A program made the position numbers and the translations under genes. Under the pieces are notes generated by a model. The model was not told the DNA's origin, did not search any database, and saw only the letters and a list, made by a program, of their open reading frames with translations. Below are positions 19,242-28,363 of a DNA stretch of 64,000 nt, one piece after another (the stretch's first letter is position 1; every line of letters begins with the position of its first letter). Source of the stretch: an uncultured Bacilli bacterium (lineage in GTDB: Bacteria; Bacillota_I; Bacilli_A; RF39; UBA660); contig CALVKA010000005.1 of NCBI GenBank assembly GCA_944332475.1, forward strand, positions 1 through 64,000. Reading direction: 5' to 3'.

Positions 19242-19286
19242 GTGTCCAAATAAAAAAACAAACATATAATAGGAAGGGAGGAGAAT

Positions 19287-19628
19287 ATGTTAAATTTAGA
19301 GTATTTGCAACAACTATTAGTAATAGCCATTGCTTTAAGTGCAATTACTTGTGCACTGATACAAAAAACAAAAGGATTTTTTAAAACTAGTAAATATCTA
19401 TGTTTATATTCTTTTATCATAAATATTACAATAGGAATTATATTTTGCTATACTTTTACGAATATTACATTACCTAGCAGTCTGTGGATTGGTTTCTTTT
19501 CTTTTATTGGAGCAGATACAATATATAAAGTTTTGGAAGGTAAACTAGCATCCCACACTGACTTATTAACGAAAGACAGTATAACAATACCAAAAGAAAA
19601 TATTATTAATCAGGAGGATGAAAACTAA
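19287..19628 (+). CDS. Holin-like small membrane protein
   Basis: 113 aa with three or so hydrophobic segments: about residues 7-26, 37-57 and 66-82, then a charged hydrophilic C-terminal tail ending in EDEN. This layout, and the one-base overlap (TAATG) with a downstream M23 peptidase gene, is that of phage holin/endolysin pairs. Sequence recognition of a specific holin family is weak. GGGAGGAG upstream. TATAAT at 19265 may be its promoter. Confidence 0.6.
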   Translation: MLNLEYLQQLLVIAIALSAITCALIQKTKGFFKTSKYLCLYSFIINITIGIIFCYTFTNITLPSSLWIGFFSFIGADTIYKVLEGKLASHTDLLTKDSITIPKENIINQEDEN

Positions 19629-20290
19629 TGGAAAAACCAATTTATCCTTTAAAAAACCTAAGAATTACTCAGGGCTATCAAGAAGGAACGCATCGAAATA
19701 GTTATGCAATAGACAATGCAGGATTAAATAATGAAATAGAAGATGTATACGCTCCATTTTCTGGTACTATCAAAAAAATTTATGAAGAAGATGCAAATGA
19801 AGTATGGTTAGAAAGTAATAATCCAGTGGAGTATCCGGATGGAACTATTGACTATATGACAGTGTTATTTGCTCATGATAATGATATTAGTGATTTATAT
19901 GTTGGAAAAAAAGTGGCTCAGGGAGAAATCTTTTATCAAGAAGGAACCAAAGGTAATGCAATAGGAAATCATTGCCATATAGAATGTGGAAAAGGAAAAT
20001 TCATAGAACCAGGATGGATAAAAAATGAAAATGGATACTATGTAATCATAAATGGTAAAAAACCAGAAGAATGCTTCTGGTTAAAGAAAGATACGAATAT
20101 AATTGATGATTATGGATATACTTTTCAAACATTAGAAGATAATTCAGTAGAAATATTAGAACCAGAAAAAGAAGAAAATATAACTGAGCAAGAAAGCACT
20201 TCAGATGAACCACTTTTAATTTATAGCTGCACAAAGACAGGATTATATGGTATTTATCTAAAAGAAAATGAACAAGTATTTCTAAAATAA
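19628..20290 (+). CDS. M23-family peptidase (endolysin-like)
   Basis: 220 aa, LytM/M23 zinc metallopeptidase fold. The ligand set is visible: His22 with Asp29 (HRNSYAID), then a later His pair HCHIECG, and FAHDND. M23 enzymes cut peptide crossbridges in peptidoglycan. There is no signal peptide, which fits an endolysin released by the upstream holin-like protein. The C-terminal 60 residues are acidic, then TKTGLYGIYLKENEQVFLK may be a small binding domain. Start codon overlaps the upstream stop by one base. A free-standing lysis cassette with no other phage genes nearby. Confidence 0.75.
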   Translation: MEKPIYPLKNLRITQGYQEGTHRNSYAIDNAGLNNEIEDVYAPFSGTIKKIYEEDANEVWLESNNPVEYPDGTIDYMTVLFAHDNDISDLYVGKKVAQGEIFYQEGTKGNAIGNHCHIECGKGKFIEPGWIKNENGYYVIINGKKPEECFWLKKDTNIIDDYGYTFQTLEDNSVEILEPEKEENITEQESTSDEPLLIYSCTKTGLYGIYLKENEQVFLK

Positions 20291-20320
20291 AAACTATTTC
20301 AAATTTGAAATAGTTTTTTT
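20291..20320. terminator. Bidirectional terminator between M23 gene and ZIP gene
   Basis: AAACTATTTCAAA/TTTGAAATAGTTT perfect palindrome flanked by A and T runs; serves both converging genes. Confidence 0.85.
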
Positions 20321-21131
20321 ATCCTAAAGCAACATCCAAAATCATCATAATAGAAAAACCAATTAAAGTAAAAAGAGCCATTAAATCCTTCTTTTGATTT
20401 GTCTGACTTTCGGGTATTAACTCTTCTACAACAACATAAATCATAGCTCCAGCCGCAAAAGCAAGTAAAAATGGCAACAACACCTGAATTTTTAAAACCA
20501 ACAAAGCTCCAACGACTGCAGCAATAGGTTCAACAGCCCCACTTAATTGCCCAAAAAAGAATGCCTTCTTTCGAGAAAAACCTTCCCTTCGAAGTGGTAA
20601 ACTAACCGCACTCCCTTCGGGAAAATTTTGTAATCCAATACCTAATGCCAATGTACATGCTGCCAATAATCCAGCACCTTCTATATGATAAGCTAAGGAA
20701 CCAAAAGCGACACCTATAACCAAGCCTTCTGGAATATTATGAAGCGTAATAGAAAATACAAGCATGAGAGAACGTTTTAATTTATGTGAACGTACATCAT
20801 CTGCTTTATTTGCTCTTTTTTGGTACCAATCATAAACTTTATCCCCAAAAAATAAAAGTAAGCCTCCACCAAAAAAGCCTAAAAATACCACTAACCAAGA
20901 AATCATATGCATACTCTCTGCCATTTCAATAGCAGGACTTAATAATGACCAAAAGGAAGCCGCAATCATAACGCCAGCAGAAAATCCTAACAACGCATCC
21001 ATAATACCTTTTCTTACTTCTTTAAAAAAGAAAACAATACTAGCTCCTAATATAGTTACAAACCATGTAAATAATGTTGCTAGTAAGGCTAACCATACAG
21101 GTGATAGACCTAATATATATTCTAACATCAT
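20319..21131 (-). CDS. ZIP-family divalent metal transporter (ZupT-like)
   Basis: 270 aa, eight predicted transmembrane helices. TM4 and TM5 carry HNIPEGLVIGVAFG and GLQNFPEGSAVSLPLRREG, the metal-binding HNxPEG/NxPEG motifs of the ZIP family. TM1 region is HLA-poor and the loop between TM3 and TM4 is Lys/Arg-rich. It probably imports Zn2+ or another divalent metal. It is a single gene on the minus strand, converging on the lysis pair. Confidence 0.9.
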   Translation of the reverse strand: MMLEYILGLSPVWLALLATLFTWFVTILGASIVFFFKEVRKGIMDALLGFSAGVMIAASFWSLLSPAIEMAESMHMISWLVVFLGFFGGGLLLFFGDKVYDWYQKRANKADDVRSHKLKRSLMLVFSITLHNIPEGLVIGVAFGSLAYHIEGAGLLAACTLALGIGLQNFPEGSAVSLPLRREGFSRKKAFFFGQLSGAVEPIAAVVGALLVLKIQVLLPFLLAFAAGAMIYVVVEELIPESQTNQKKDLMALFTLIGFSIMMILDVALG

Positions 21132-21223
21132 ATCTCACCAATATAATGTATTCAAAAACTAAATATAGAACTAGGCAAATAACTAAAATATAAGAAATTA
21201 GCATATAATTAGTAGGTGATTTT

Positions 21224-21907
21224 ATGTTAAAAACGAAATACAAGACCCTTTTACTAATTGTTTTTTGTTTATTAGTCCTATCATTACAAGTAATATCTGC
21301 AAAATCACTACCCCTACAAGATACCATTATTATGATAGATCCTGGTCATGGTGGAAGAGATAGTGGTACCTACTATGGAGAAATATTAGAAAAAGATATT
21401 AATTTAGAAATTGCCAAAGTACTAGAAGAAGAACTAATAAAAAAGGGAGCAATTGTATATATGACACGAAAAAGAGATATTGATTTATCATCCATTTATG
21501 ATCCAGCCAAAAAGCGTGGCGATTTATATCGGAGACTATTAATGATTAAAGAAAAAAAGAGTGACTTATATATCTCAATTCATATTAATTGGTATGATAA
21601 TCCTTCCCTAAAAGGTGCAGAAGTACTATACAATTCTATTAATGAAAATAATAAGTTATTAGCTCAATCAATTATGCAACAATTTAAACGTAACTTAAAT
21701 AGTACAAGAACAGTAAAAACAACAGACCTTTATATGTATAGAAACACAACAACACCAGGAGTATTAGTAGAATGTGGATATTTATCGAATCCAACAGAAC
21801 GAAACCAGTTACAGACAAAAAAGTACCAACAGCAGCTATCTTCTTCTATTACGGAAGGAATAATCAACTATTTAAAAAAAAGAAATAAAATTAAATATGT
21901 GATATAA
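21224..21907 (+). CDS. N-acetylmuramoyl-L-alanine amidase, CwlD-like
   Basis: Amidase_3 family, 227 aa. An N-terminal signal or anchor (about residues 8-25) is followed by the catalytic domain. Zinc ligands are His in IDPGHGGRDSG, Glu in LEKDINLE, and His in SIHINWYD; the catalytic Glu is in LVECGYLSNPTE. It cleaves the MurNAc-L-Ala bond. Size and plain layout resemble CwlD, which makes muramic lactam in spore cortex, though a vegetative role is equally possible. GTAGGTGAT precedes the ATG. Confidence 0.9.
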   Translation: MLKTKYKTLLLIVFCLLVLSLQVISAKSLPLQDTIIMIDPGHGGRDSGTYYGEILEKDINLEIAKVLEEELIKKGAIVYMTRKRDIDLSSIYDPAKKRGDLYRRLLMIKEKKSDLYISIHINWYDNPSLKGAEVLYNSINENNKLLAQSIMQQFKRNLNSTRTVKTTDLYMYRNTTTPGVLVECGYLSNPTERNQLQTKKYQQQLSSSITEGIINYLKKRNKIKYVI

Positions 21908-21928
21908 TAAGCATCAAGGAGGGACAAT

Positions 21929-22816
21929 ATGGAGAAAAGTACAATAAACTTACATATGCATACAAATTGTTCATTAGATGGTTCAGAAAGTCCAGCCTTT
22001 CTATTAGATGAATGCGAACAAAAAGGCATTACAACCGTATCAATTACAGACCATGATACATGTGCTGCTTATCATCAGTTAGAGACAACAAAATATACTG
22101 GAAAATTGATTACAGGAATAGAAGCAGACGCCATGGTAGGAAAAGAAACCTATGATATTTTGTGTTATGGATTTGACCTAGATGAAGTTGCTTCCTGGGC
22201 TAAAAATCAATATGGAACTGTAGAACTTCGTCAACAAAAAATATTTACAAGATTATTAGAAGAATGCGAAAAAATAGGCATTAAAGTTCCTAATGCTAAT
22301 ACTTATAATGCCAATACAGAATATGCCCATGCAGCACTATATCGACTGTTAAGTGAAACAGAACAAGGAACCTCCTTTCTGCAACAATATAATATCAACA
22401 GCGTAGGGGACCTATATAGAGCAGGAACCATGAAAGAGGACTTTCCTCTATATGTAGATATGCACTTGGTTTGGCCAGATATAAAAGAAGTAAAAGAGAT
22501 AATTCACAGAAACGGTGGAAAAATATTTGTTGCTCACCCATATCGATATGGAGAAAGCAAAGTGGACACAGTATTAAACAATTGTTTACCGTATGTAGAT
22601 GGTATTGAAATATGTAATGATCCAGAAAATGAAGACCAAGTATCTTATTTATATCAATATGCTAAAGAGCATAATTTACTAATGTCTGCAGGTAGTGATT
22701 ATCACGGTCAATCACATAAAAAACATAATACCATATATACAGAAGGCTTAACTCCAGAAATGGAAGAAGAAATTACTTCTTGGACTAAAAATTATAAAAG
22801 TTTGATAAAAAAGTAA
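21929..22816 (+). CDS. PHP-domain phosphoesterase
   Basis: 295 aa, PHP domain. Metal-binding motifs: LHMHTNCSLDGS (residues 8-19), SITDHDT, the middle HGALY-like region AHAALYRLL, then VAHPYRYG and GSDYHGQSHK. This set fits the YciV/TrpH group, which includes 3',5'-nucleoside bisphosphate phosphatases and RNase AM. Substrate cannot be decided. AAGGAGGG upstream, 21 bases after the amidase gene, so probably co-transcribed. Confidence 0.88.
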   Translation: MEKSTINLHMHTNCSLDGSESPAFLLDECEQKGITTVSITDHDTCAAYHQLETTKYTGKLITGIEADAMVGKETYDILCYGFDLDEVASWAKNQYGTVELRQQKIFTRLLEECEKIGIKVPNANTYNANTEYAHAALYRLLSETEQGTSFLQQYNINSVGDLYRAGTMKEDFPLYVDMHLVWPDIKEVKEIIHRNGGKIFVAHPYRYGESKVDTVLNNCLPYVDGIEICNDPENEDQVSYLYQYAKEHNLLMSAGSDYHGQSHKKHNTIYTEGLTPEMEEEITSWTKNYKSLIKK

Positions 22817-22846
22817 GAGATTTATTTTTAAAGAATAAATCTTTTT
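22817..22846 (+). terminator. Terminator after the PHP gene
   Basis: GATTTATT-TTTAAAG-AATAAATC hairpin followed by five T. The rest of the gap up to 23090 is AT-rich and contains only the essC promoter. Confidence 0.75.
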
Positions 22847-23022
22847 ATTTAGAAATTTTTATCACTAAATAATAAAAAAGAAAACAAAATTATGGTAACG
22901 ATTATTAAAGGTTAAGGAAAAATCTAGTTTGTGAAACTGAAATTTTAGAGAAAGACAATCAAAACAAATGAAGTTTACTTAATTCTTTTTATTCTTTATA
23001 TATTAGAATGTTGAAATATATG

Positions 23023-23051
23023 TTGTAAAAAAAGAAAAAAAAAGATATAAT
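23023..23051 (+). promoter_or_regulatory. Promoter for the essC locus
   Basis: TTGTAA at 23023-23028, a 17-base A-rich spacer, and TATAAT at 23046-23051, about 40 bases before the essC GTG. Confidence 0.55.
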
Positions 23052-23090
23052 TAACCTAGAGTAGAAAGATATAATAAGGTTGGTGATAAA

Positions 23091-26000
23091 GTGATTGTTA
23101 GATTAATTAAGAAATCAAAAATCTATAATTTTACTTTGCCAACAAAAGTGTCAGGTAACTATTGGATTACCGATAACGATTATCTTGGAAACGTAAGAAA
23201 TTTAATTAATGTAGAAGAATATAATGGTCAATGGAAAATCAAAAGCGATTTTGAGACCAAAATTATGTCCGGGGACAAAGAGATTGATTCTGCGATTTTA
23301 AAAGACTACAGTCTATTTTTCTTAAAAATAAATACGGATAATGAATATGTAATTTTATATTGCTCTCCTACTATGGATCAAAACATTAAATGGTTACATG
23401 TAAAAAAAGAAGGAGAAATAGTAATTGGAAACGATTCAAAAGCACATATTAATTACAATTATCCACTAGTATCAAAACAACATGCTAGATTAATTTATAA
23501 TCAGGGAAGATGGGTAATACAAGATTTAAATAGTAAATATGGAACATATGCTAACAATGTTGCAATAGGAACAAAACCATTACAGTATGGTGATATTGTT
23601 TTTATCATGGGCTTAAAAATTATAGTAATGAAAGATTCAATCCTAGTAAATAACATTGGTAATTTTCTAAAATTTGATATGAATACATTTGATATTCAAT
23701 ATCCTGTTGTACAACATCAAACAGAAATGGATAATCCAGATGAAGAAGGAATAGAGTTTTATAAAGAAGACGATTACTTTTTCAGAGCACCAAGATTTAA
23801 AACAATGATTGAACCAGTGAATATAAAAATTGATCCACCACCAGCAAAACCGCAAGAAGATAAGACTCCTATAATTTATACGGTTGGACCAATGATGACA
23901 ATGGCCATGATGTCTGTTGCAATGGGATACTCTGCTTTATCTGGAGTAATAGATGGTAGTAGAGATTTATCCAGTGCACTACCAACATTAATTATGTCTT
24001 TTGCCATGTTAATGACCATGTTACTATGGCCAATTTTACAAAAGAGATATCAAAGAAAGCAACGTAAAAAACAAGAAAAACTACGACAAGATCGTTATAC
24101 AGAATATATTCAAGAAAAAAGAAAATTAATCGATACTGAAATGAAGGTACAACGACAGATTTTGATAGATAACTATGTTCCACTATCAGTCACCAAAGAT
24201 ATTATTTATAGTAAGAAGCGAAACTTGTGGGAAAGAGAAATAGAACAGGCAGATTTCTTAGATTTGCGTCTTGGTATGGGAAATGCAGAATTAAGAGGTA
24301 ATGTTAGTTTTCCAGAAGAACATTTTTCTTTAGAAGACGATAATCTATTACAAGAAGTTTATAAATTAGGAGCAGAATCACACACATTAGAGAATGTACC
24401 TATATCTTTATCGTTTGTAGAAAATAGGATAACTGCCATTATTGGTATGGCAACAATTAAGCAACAATTTATTGAAGGGTTATTACTGCAGATGATGGCC
24501 TATCATAGTTATGAAGACTTAAAAATTATCCTTCTAACAAACGAAAAAAATGAATCAACATGGAGCTATTTAAAAGTGTTACCACATTGCTGGAGTAATG
24601 ATAAAACAACGAGATACTTTGCTTCTAACATTGATGAAGCTAAAGAAATTTCCCTAGTGTTAGAACAAGAAATTCAAGCTAGAAAATATAAAGATAATAA
24701 TGGAAATCGTGAATTAAATACTCTAGATTATACAAAATACCAGCCATATTATGTAATTATTACAGATGATTATAAAATGGTTCGTGATATTGAACTAGTA
24801 AAAGACGTCTGTGAATTAGAAGTAAATATAGGTTTTAGTTTAGTTGTTATTAGTCCAAGACTAGTAAACATTCCAAATGAATGTAAAACATTTATTAGTA
24901 TTGGAGATAAAAAATCAGGTGTATTCCAAAATGAATTAGTATCAAATAAGCAAAAAGAGTTTATTGCTGATTTTGATCAAACACTAAATATATATGAATG
25001 CTGTAAAATTTTAGCTAATATTCCAATTGATATTTCAAAAGAAAATCAAAGTTTACCAGCAAGTTTAAGTTTCTTAGAAATGTATAATGTTGGTATGATT
25101 GAACAATTAAATATTCTAAATCGCTGGAAAAGTAACGATCCTACCAAATCTTTAGCAGCCCCAGTCGGTGTAGATAAGCATCAAGAATTATTCAAATTAG
25201 ACTTACATGAAAAATTCTATGGACCACATGGATTAATTGCCGGCATGACAGGTAGTGGTAAATCAGAATTTATTATTACCTATATTTTATCCATGGCTCT
25301 AAACTATCATCCATATGAAGTTTCTTTCGTATTAATCGACTACAAAGGTGGAGGATTAACAGGAGCCTTCGAAAATAAAGAAACTGGTATCAAACTGCCA
25401 CATTTAGCAGGAACTATTACTAACCTAGATACAATTGAAATGAATCGTTCTTTAGCATCCATTCAAAGTGAGTTAAGAAAACGACAAAGAATCTTTAATG
25501 CTGCTAGAGATAATTTAAATGAAAGTACAATCGATATCTATAAATATCAGTCACTATACAGAAAGGGTCTAGTAAAGGAACCAGTATCTCATCTATTTAT
25601 TATCAGTGATGAGTTTGCAGAATTAAAAGATCAAAGGCCAGAATTTATGGATCAATTGATTTCAACAGCACGTATTGGTCGTTCACTAGGAGTCCATTTA
25701 ATTCTAGCAACGCAAAAACCAGCTGGTGTTGTTAATGATCAAATTTGGTCAAACTCAAAATTCAGAGTATGTTTGAGAGTACAAGATAAATCGGATAGTA
25801 TGGATATGATAAAATGTCCCGATGCTGCATCATTAAAAAATCCAGGACGTTTCTATTTACAAGTAGGTTACAACGAACTATTTACACTAGGACAAGCTGC
25901 CTGGGCAGGTGCACAATATTATCCAACAGAAAAAAGAAAGAAAAAAGTAGATCAGTCTGTTAATTTCTTGGATAATGTAGGAAATTATATTAAAACTTTT

Positions 26001-27647
26001 GATACAAAACAAAATGAAGTAATTGTGGAATCTCAAGGAGAAGAAATAACTAATATTGTAAATTACATCGTAAAAACAGCTAGAGAACAAAAAATTAGTA
26101 TTCCACAACTATGGTTACCAAAAATACCAAATATGATTTATATTGAAAATCTAAAAGAAAAATATAAAGTACAATCACAAAAGAATGATATCAATCCAAT
26201 CATCGGAGAATATGATGATCCAGATAACCAAAAACAAAACGTTTTAACATTACCAATTTCCAGAGAAGGAAACACTATCGTTTTCGGTAGTGCCGGAAGC
26301 GGTAAAGAACTAATGTTAACAAGTATTGTATATTCTACAATTATTTCGCATGACTCTAAAGAAGTAAATTTCTATATTATGGATTTTGGTGCAGAAACAC
26401 TAACGATGTTTAGAAATGCCCCACATGTTGGAGATGTAATTTTATCGACAGAAAAAGAAAAAGTAGATAATTTATTCAAACTATTAAAAGGAACAATAGA
26501 AGAACGAAAGAAAATTTTTGTAGATTACAATGGTTCCTATGACTTCTATATTAATCACGGAGGAAAACAAATTCCGATGATTATCGTTATGATTAATAAT
26601 GTAGAAGGATTCCTTGATACATATAACGAACATGAAGAAATATTAGGACAAATGACAAGAGATTGTTTAAAATATGGAGTAGTCTTCATATTAAGTACAA
26701 GTGGTCCTAACACAGTTCGTTATCGTTTAAGGCAAAACTTTAAACAAAATGTAGTATTACAGTTTAACGATTCATCAGACTATGGTAGCGTCATTCCAGG
26801 GGTAAGAAAAAAAGAGCCATCTAAAATTTATGGTCGTGGCTTAATTAGCTTAGATGGTATCTTTGAATTTCAAACTGCTTATGCATACAAAGAGGAAAAA
26901 TTAACAGAGTATATAAAAATTGTCTGTGATAAATTACAAACCATCTGTGATTATAAAGCAAAAGCTGTACCAACACTACCAGAAGTTGTAACAGTTAATT
27001 TATTACAGAAAAACTATACAAGTTTGGGAAATGTTCCAGTAGGAATCAACAAAGAAACACTAGAAATCACGAGTGTAGATTTACTTGCTAACGGTATCTT
27101 TGTAACAACAGGAGAAGACGTATCAGCAAGCATGAACTTTTTACACAGCTGGTTAAGATTAATGCAAACGAATGAACAAACAAAATGTACTGTTATTGAC
27201 GGCATAAGCTTAATTAATAAGAATGATATAGGACAAGCAACATATGAGACAGGAGAAAATATACTCTCCGCCTTGGAAGGATTATATGCAAATACTGGCT
27301 CAACTAACGTTTGTATGATTATAGGTATAAGTAGTATTTTAAACAAATTAGATATTACAATGAAAACAAAAGTGACACAACTATTGGATCAAGTCAAAAC
27401 ATCTTCCAGCGTTAGATTCATCATTGTAGATAGTATAGATAATATCAAAACATTGAATTATGAGGCCTGGTTCAAGAATAATGTAAGCTTATCTGAAGGA
27501 ATTTGGCTTGGTAATGGTATTGCTAACCAATTTACATTAAAAGTTACAACAAGCAGTAGAGTTTTACGTGCAGAAGTTGAACAAAACTTTGGATACGTTA
27601 TTAAGAAAGGAAAAGCAAACCTATCCAAGTGGATAACAGAGGATTAA
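23091..27647 (+). CDS. essC: Type VII secretion ATPase EssC (FtsK/SpoIIIE family)
   Basis: 1518 aa, GTG start with TTGGTGAT upstream. N-terminal FHA-like domains fill residues 1-190; the second shows IGNDSKAH, SKQHARL and NSKYGTY. Two transmembrane helices lie at about 262-284 and 297-316, then a basic linker. ATPase domain 1 has GMTGSGKS (718-725) and FVLIDYKGGGLTGAF. Domain 2 has GSAGSGKE (1066-1073, the final Ser/Thr replaced by Glu) and FYIMDFGAETL. A third domain near 1320-1510 has a degenerate P-loop (TTGEDVSAS). This order is that of EssC/YukBA, the motor of the type VIIb system. EssA, EssB and EsaA genes are absent beside it. Confidence 0.93.
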   Translation: MIVRLIKKSKIYNFTLPTKVSGNYWITDNDYLGNVRNLINVEEYNGQWKIKSDFETKIMSGDKEIDSAILKDYSLFFLKINTDNEYVILYCSPTMDQNIKWLHVKKEGEIVIGNDSKAHINYNYPLVSKQHARLIYNQGRWVIQDLNSKYGTYANNVAIGTKPLQYGDIVFIMGLKIIVMKDSILVNNIGNFLKFDMNTFDIQYPVVQHQTEMDNPDEEGIEFYKEDDYFFRAPRFKTMIEPVNIKIDPPPAKPQEDKTPIIYTVGPMMTMAMMSVAMGYSALSGVIDGSRDLSSALPTLIMSFAMLMTMLLWPILQKRYQRKQRKKQEKLRQDRYTEYIQEKRKLIDTEMKVQRQILIDNYVPLSVTKDIIYSKKRNLWEREIEQADFLDLRLGMGNAELRGNVSFPEEHFSLEDDNLLQEVYKLGAESHTLENVPISLSFVENRITAIIGMATIKQQFIEGLLLQMMAYHSYEDLKIILLTNEKNESTWSYLKVLPHCWSNDKTTRYFASNIDEAKEISLVLEQEIQARKYKDNNGNRELNTLDYTKYQPYYVIITDDYKMVRDIELVKDVCELEVNIGFSLVVISPRLVNIPNECKTFISIGDKKSGVFQNELVSNKQKEFIADFDQTLNIYECCKILANIPIDISKENQSLPASLSFLEMYNVGMIEQLNILNRWKSNDPTKSLAAPVGVDKHQELFKLDLHEKFYGPHGLIAGMTGSGKSEFIITYILSMALNYHPYEVSFVLIDYKGGGLTGAFENKETGIKLPHLAGTITNLDTIEMNRSLASIQSELRKRQRIFNAARDNLNESTIDIYKYQSLYRKGLVKEPVSHLFIISDEFAELKDQRPEFMDQLISTARIGRSLGVHLILATQKPAGVVNDQIWSNSKFRVCLRVQDKSDSMDMIKCPDAASLKNPGRFYLQVGYNELFTLGQAAWAGAQYYPTEKRKKKVDQSVNFLDNVGNYIKTFDTKQNEVIVESQGEEITNIVNYIVKTAREQKISIPQLWLPKIPNMIYIENLKEKYKVQSQKNDINPIIGEYDDPDNQKQNVLTLPISREGNTIVFGSAGSGKELMLTSIVYSTIISHDSKEVNFYIMDFGAETLTMFRNAPHVGDVILSTEKEKVDNLFKLLKGTIEERKKIFVDYNGSYDFYINHGGKQIPMIIVMINNVEGFLDTYNEHEEILGQMTRDCLKYGVVFILSTSGPNTVRYRLRQNFKQNVVLQFNDSSDYGSVIPGVRKKEPSKIYGRGLISLDGIFEFQTAYAYKEEKLTEYIKIVCDKLQTICDYKAKAVPTLPEVVTVNLLQKNYTSLGNVPVGINKETLEITSVDLLANGIFVTTGEDVSASMNFLHSWLRLMQTNEQTKCTVIDGISLINKNDIGQATYETGENILSALEGLYANTGSTNVCMIIGISSILNKLDITMKTKVTQLLDQVKTSSSVRFIIVDSIDNIKTLNYEAWFKNNVSLSEGIWLGNGIANQFTLKVTTSSRVLRAEVEQNFGYVIKKGKANLSKWITED

Positions 27648-27657
27648 GGAGGCATAT

Positions 27658-27915
27658 ATGAATAAAAATAAGATTTTAATAGAATTATCTATTCCCTTAA
27701 TAGAGAAAAATTATGATTTATATATACCTATTAACAAAAAAGTTGGAACTGTTAAAAGATTAATAGAAGAAGGATTACTAGAATTAACAGATAATGATTA
27801 CGTAATAAATGAGAATAGTAATTTCTATAGCATGGAAACGGGAGATGTTTACGATGTAAACAAAACTGTCAGAGAAACAGATTTAAAAAACGGTTCTAGA
27901 ATTATATTAATATAG
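27658..27915 (+). CDS. esaB: EsaB/YukD-like ubiquitin-fold protein
   Basis: 85 aa, a beta-grasp pattern: strand KILIELSIPL, strand NYDLYIPINKK, helix VGTVKRLIEEGLLEL, and a final strand NGSRIILI. This length and layout match EsaB/YukD, the small ubiquitin-like component of type VIIb secretion loci. It lies 10 bases after essC with AGGAGG-like site, clearly in the same operon. In Staphylococcus, EsaB affects secretion by an unclear mechanism. Confidence 0.78.
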   Translation: MNKNKILIELSIPLIEKNYDLYIPINKKVGTVKRLIEEGLLELTDNDYVINENSNFYSMETGDVYDVNKTVRETDLKNGSRIILI

Positions 27916-27927
27916 GAGGTATATCAT

Positions 27928-28125
27928 ATGGATTATAATAATTATGCCAATGCTATTAATAAAATATTTGAATGTATTGCCAAAATGAAGGTAGAATGGC
28001 CAAATCCTACAAATGTTGGAAATATAGAACAAATAGAAGAATATCGTAATATGGTAGTAGACAAATCAAAACAGATTCAAATAGAATTAAGTAAACAACC
28101 AACAATGGAGGAATTAGGTGAATGA
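27928..28125 (+). CDS. Small helical protein, type VII locus, 65 aa
   Basis: Not recognised. 65 aa, mostly helical, acidic, with one Trp in KVEWPNPTNVG between two helices. This outline (helix, Trp-containing turn, helix) recalls WXG100 proteins, but it lacks the WxG motif and is 35 residues too short. AGGAGG upstream, 12 bases after esaB. Overlaps the next gene by four bases (ATGA). It may be a substrate, a substrate chaperone, or an adaptor. Confidence 0.6.
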   Translation: MDYNNYANAINKIFECIAKMKVEWPNPTNVGNIEQIEEYRNMVVDKSKQIQIELSKQPTMEELGE

Positions 28126-28337
28126 TAGGAAATTTAACATATGATCAAGTAGAATCCATTGCCAAAGAATTAGAAGAATCTATTGCAACAATAACTGCCA
28201 TAACCAAAAATTTAAATGTAGAAGAAATGCAAGATTTCCTATCTACAGTAGAAGGATATTCTAAATATTTAAAAACAACAGTAGAAATGAGTAAAGATGC
28301 AGACAAAGCATTAGAAGAATTAAAAAGTAAAAAATAA
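28122..28337 (+). CDS. Small helical protein, type VII locus, 71 aa
   Basis: Not recognised. 71 aa, a predicted helical hairpin: about residues 7-30 and 34-68, with an NLNVEE turn. The four-base overlap with the upstream small gene implies coupled translation and possibly a complex of the two. It ends the essC operon; a terminator follows. Confidence 0.6.
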   Translation: MIGNLTYDQVESIAKELEESIATITAITKNLNVEEMQDFLSTVEGYSKYLKTTVEMSKDADKALEELKSKK

Positions 28338-28363
28338 AGAGCTTTCAATGAGAAAGCTCTTTT
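28336..28363. terminator. Bidirectional terminator after the essC operon
   Basis: AAAGAGCTTTC-AATGA-GAAAGCTCTTT perfect 11-bp stem. It serves the essC operon and the opposing SpoIID-like gene. Confidence 0.9.

Noticed and set aside
27928-28125. WXG100 protein in the essC operon
   Set aside because: Only one Trp in WPNP, no WxG, 65 aa against about 100; kept as an unknown helical protein.
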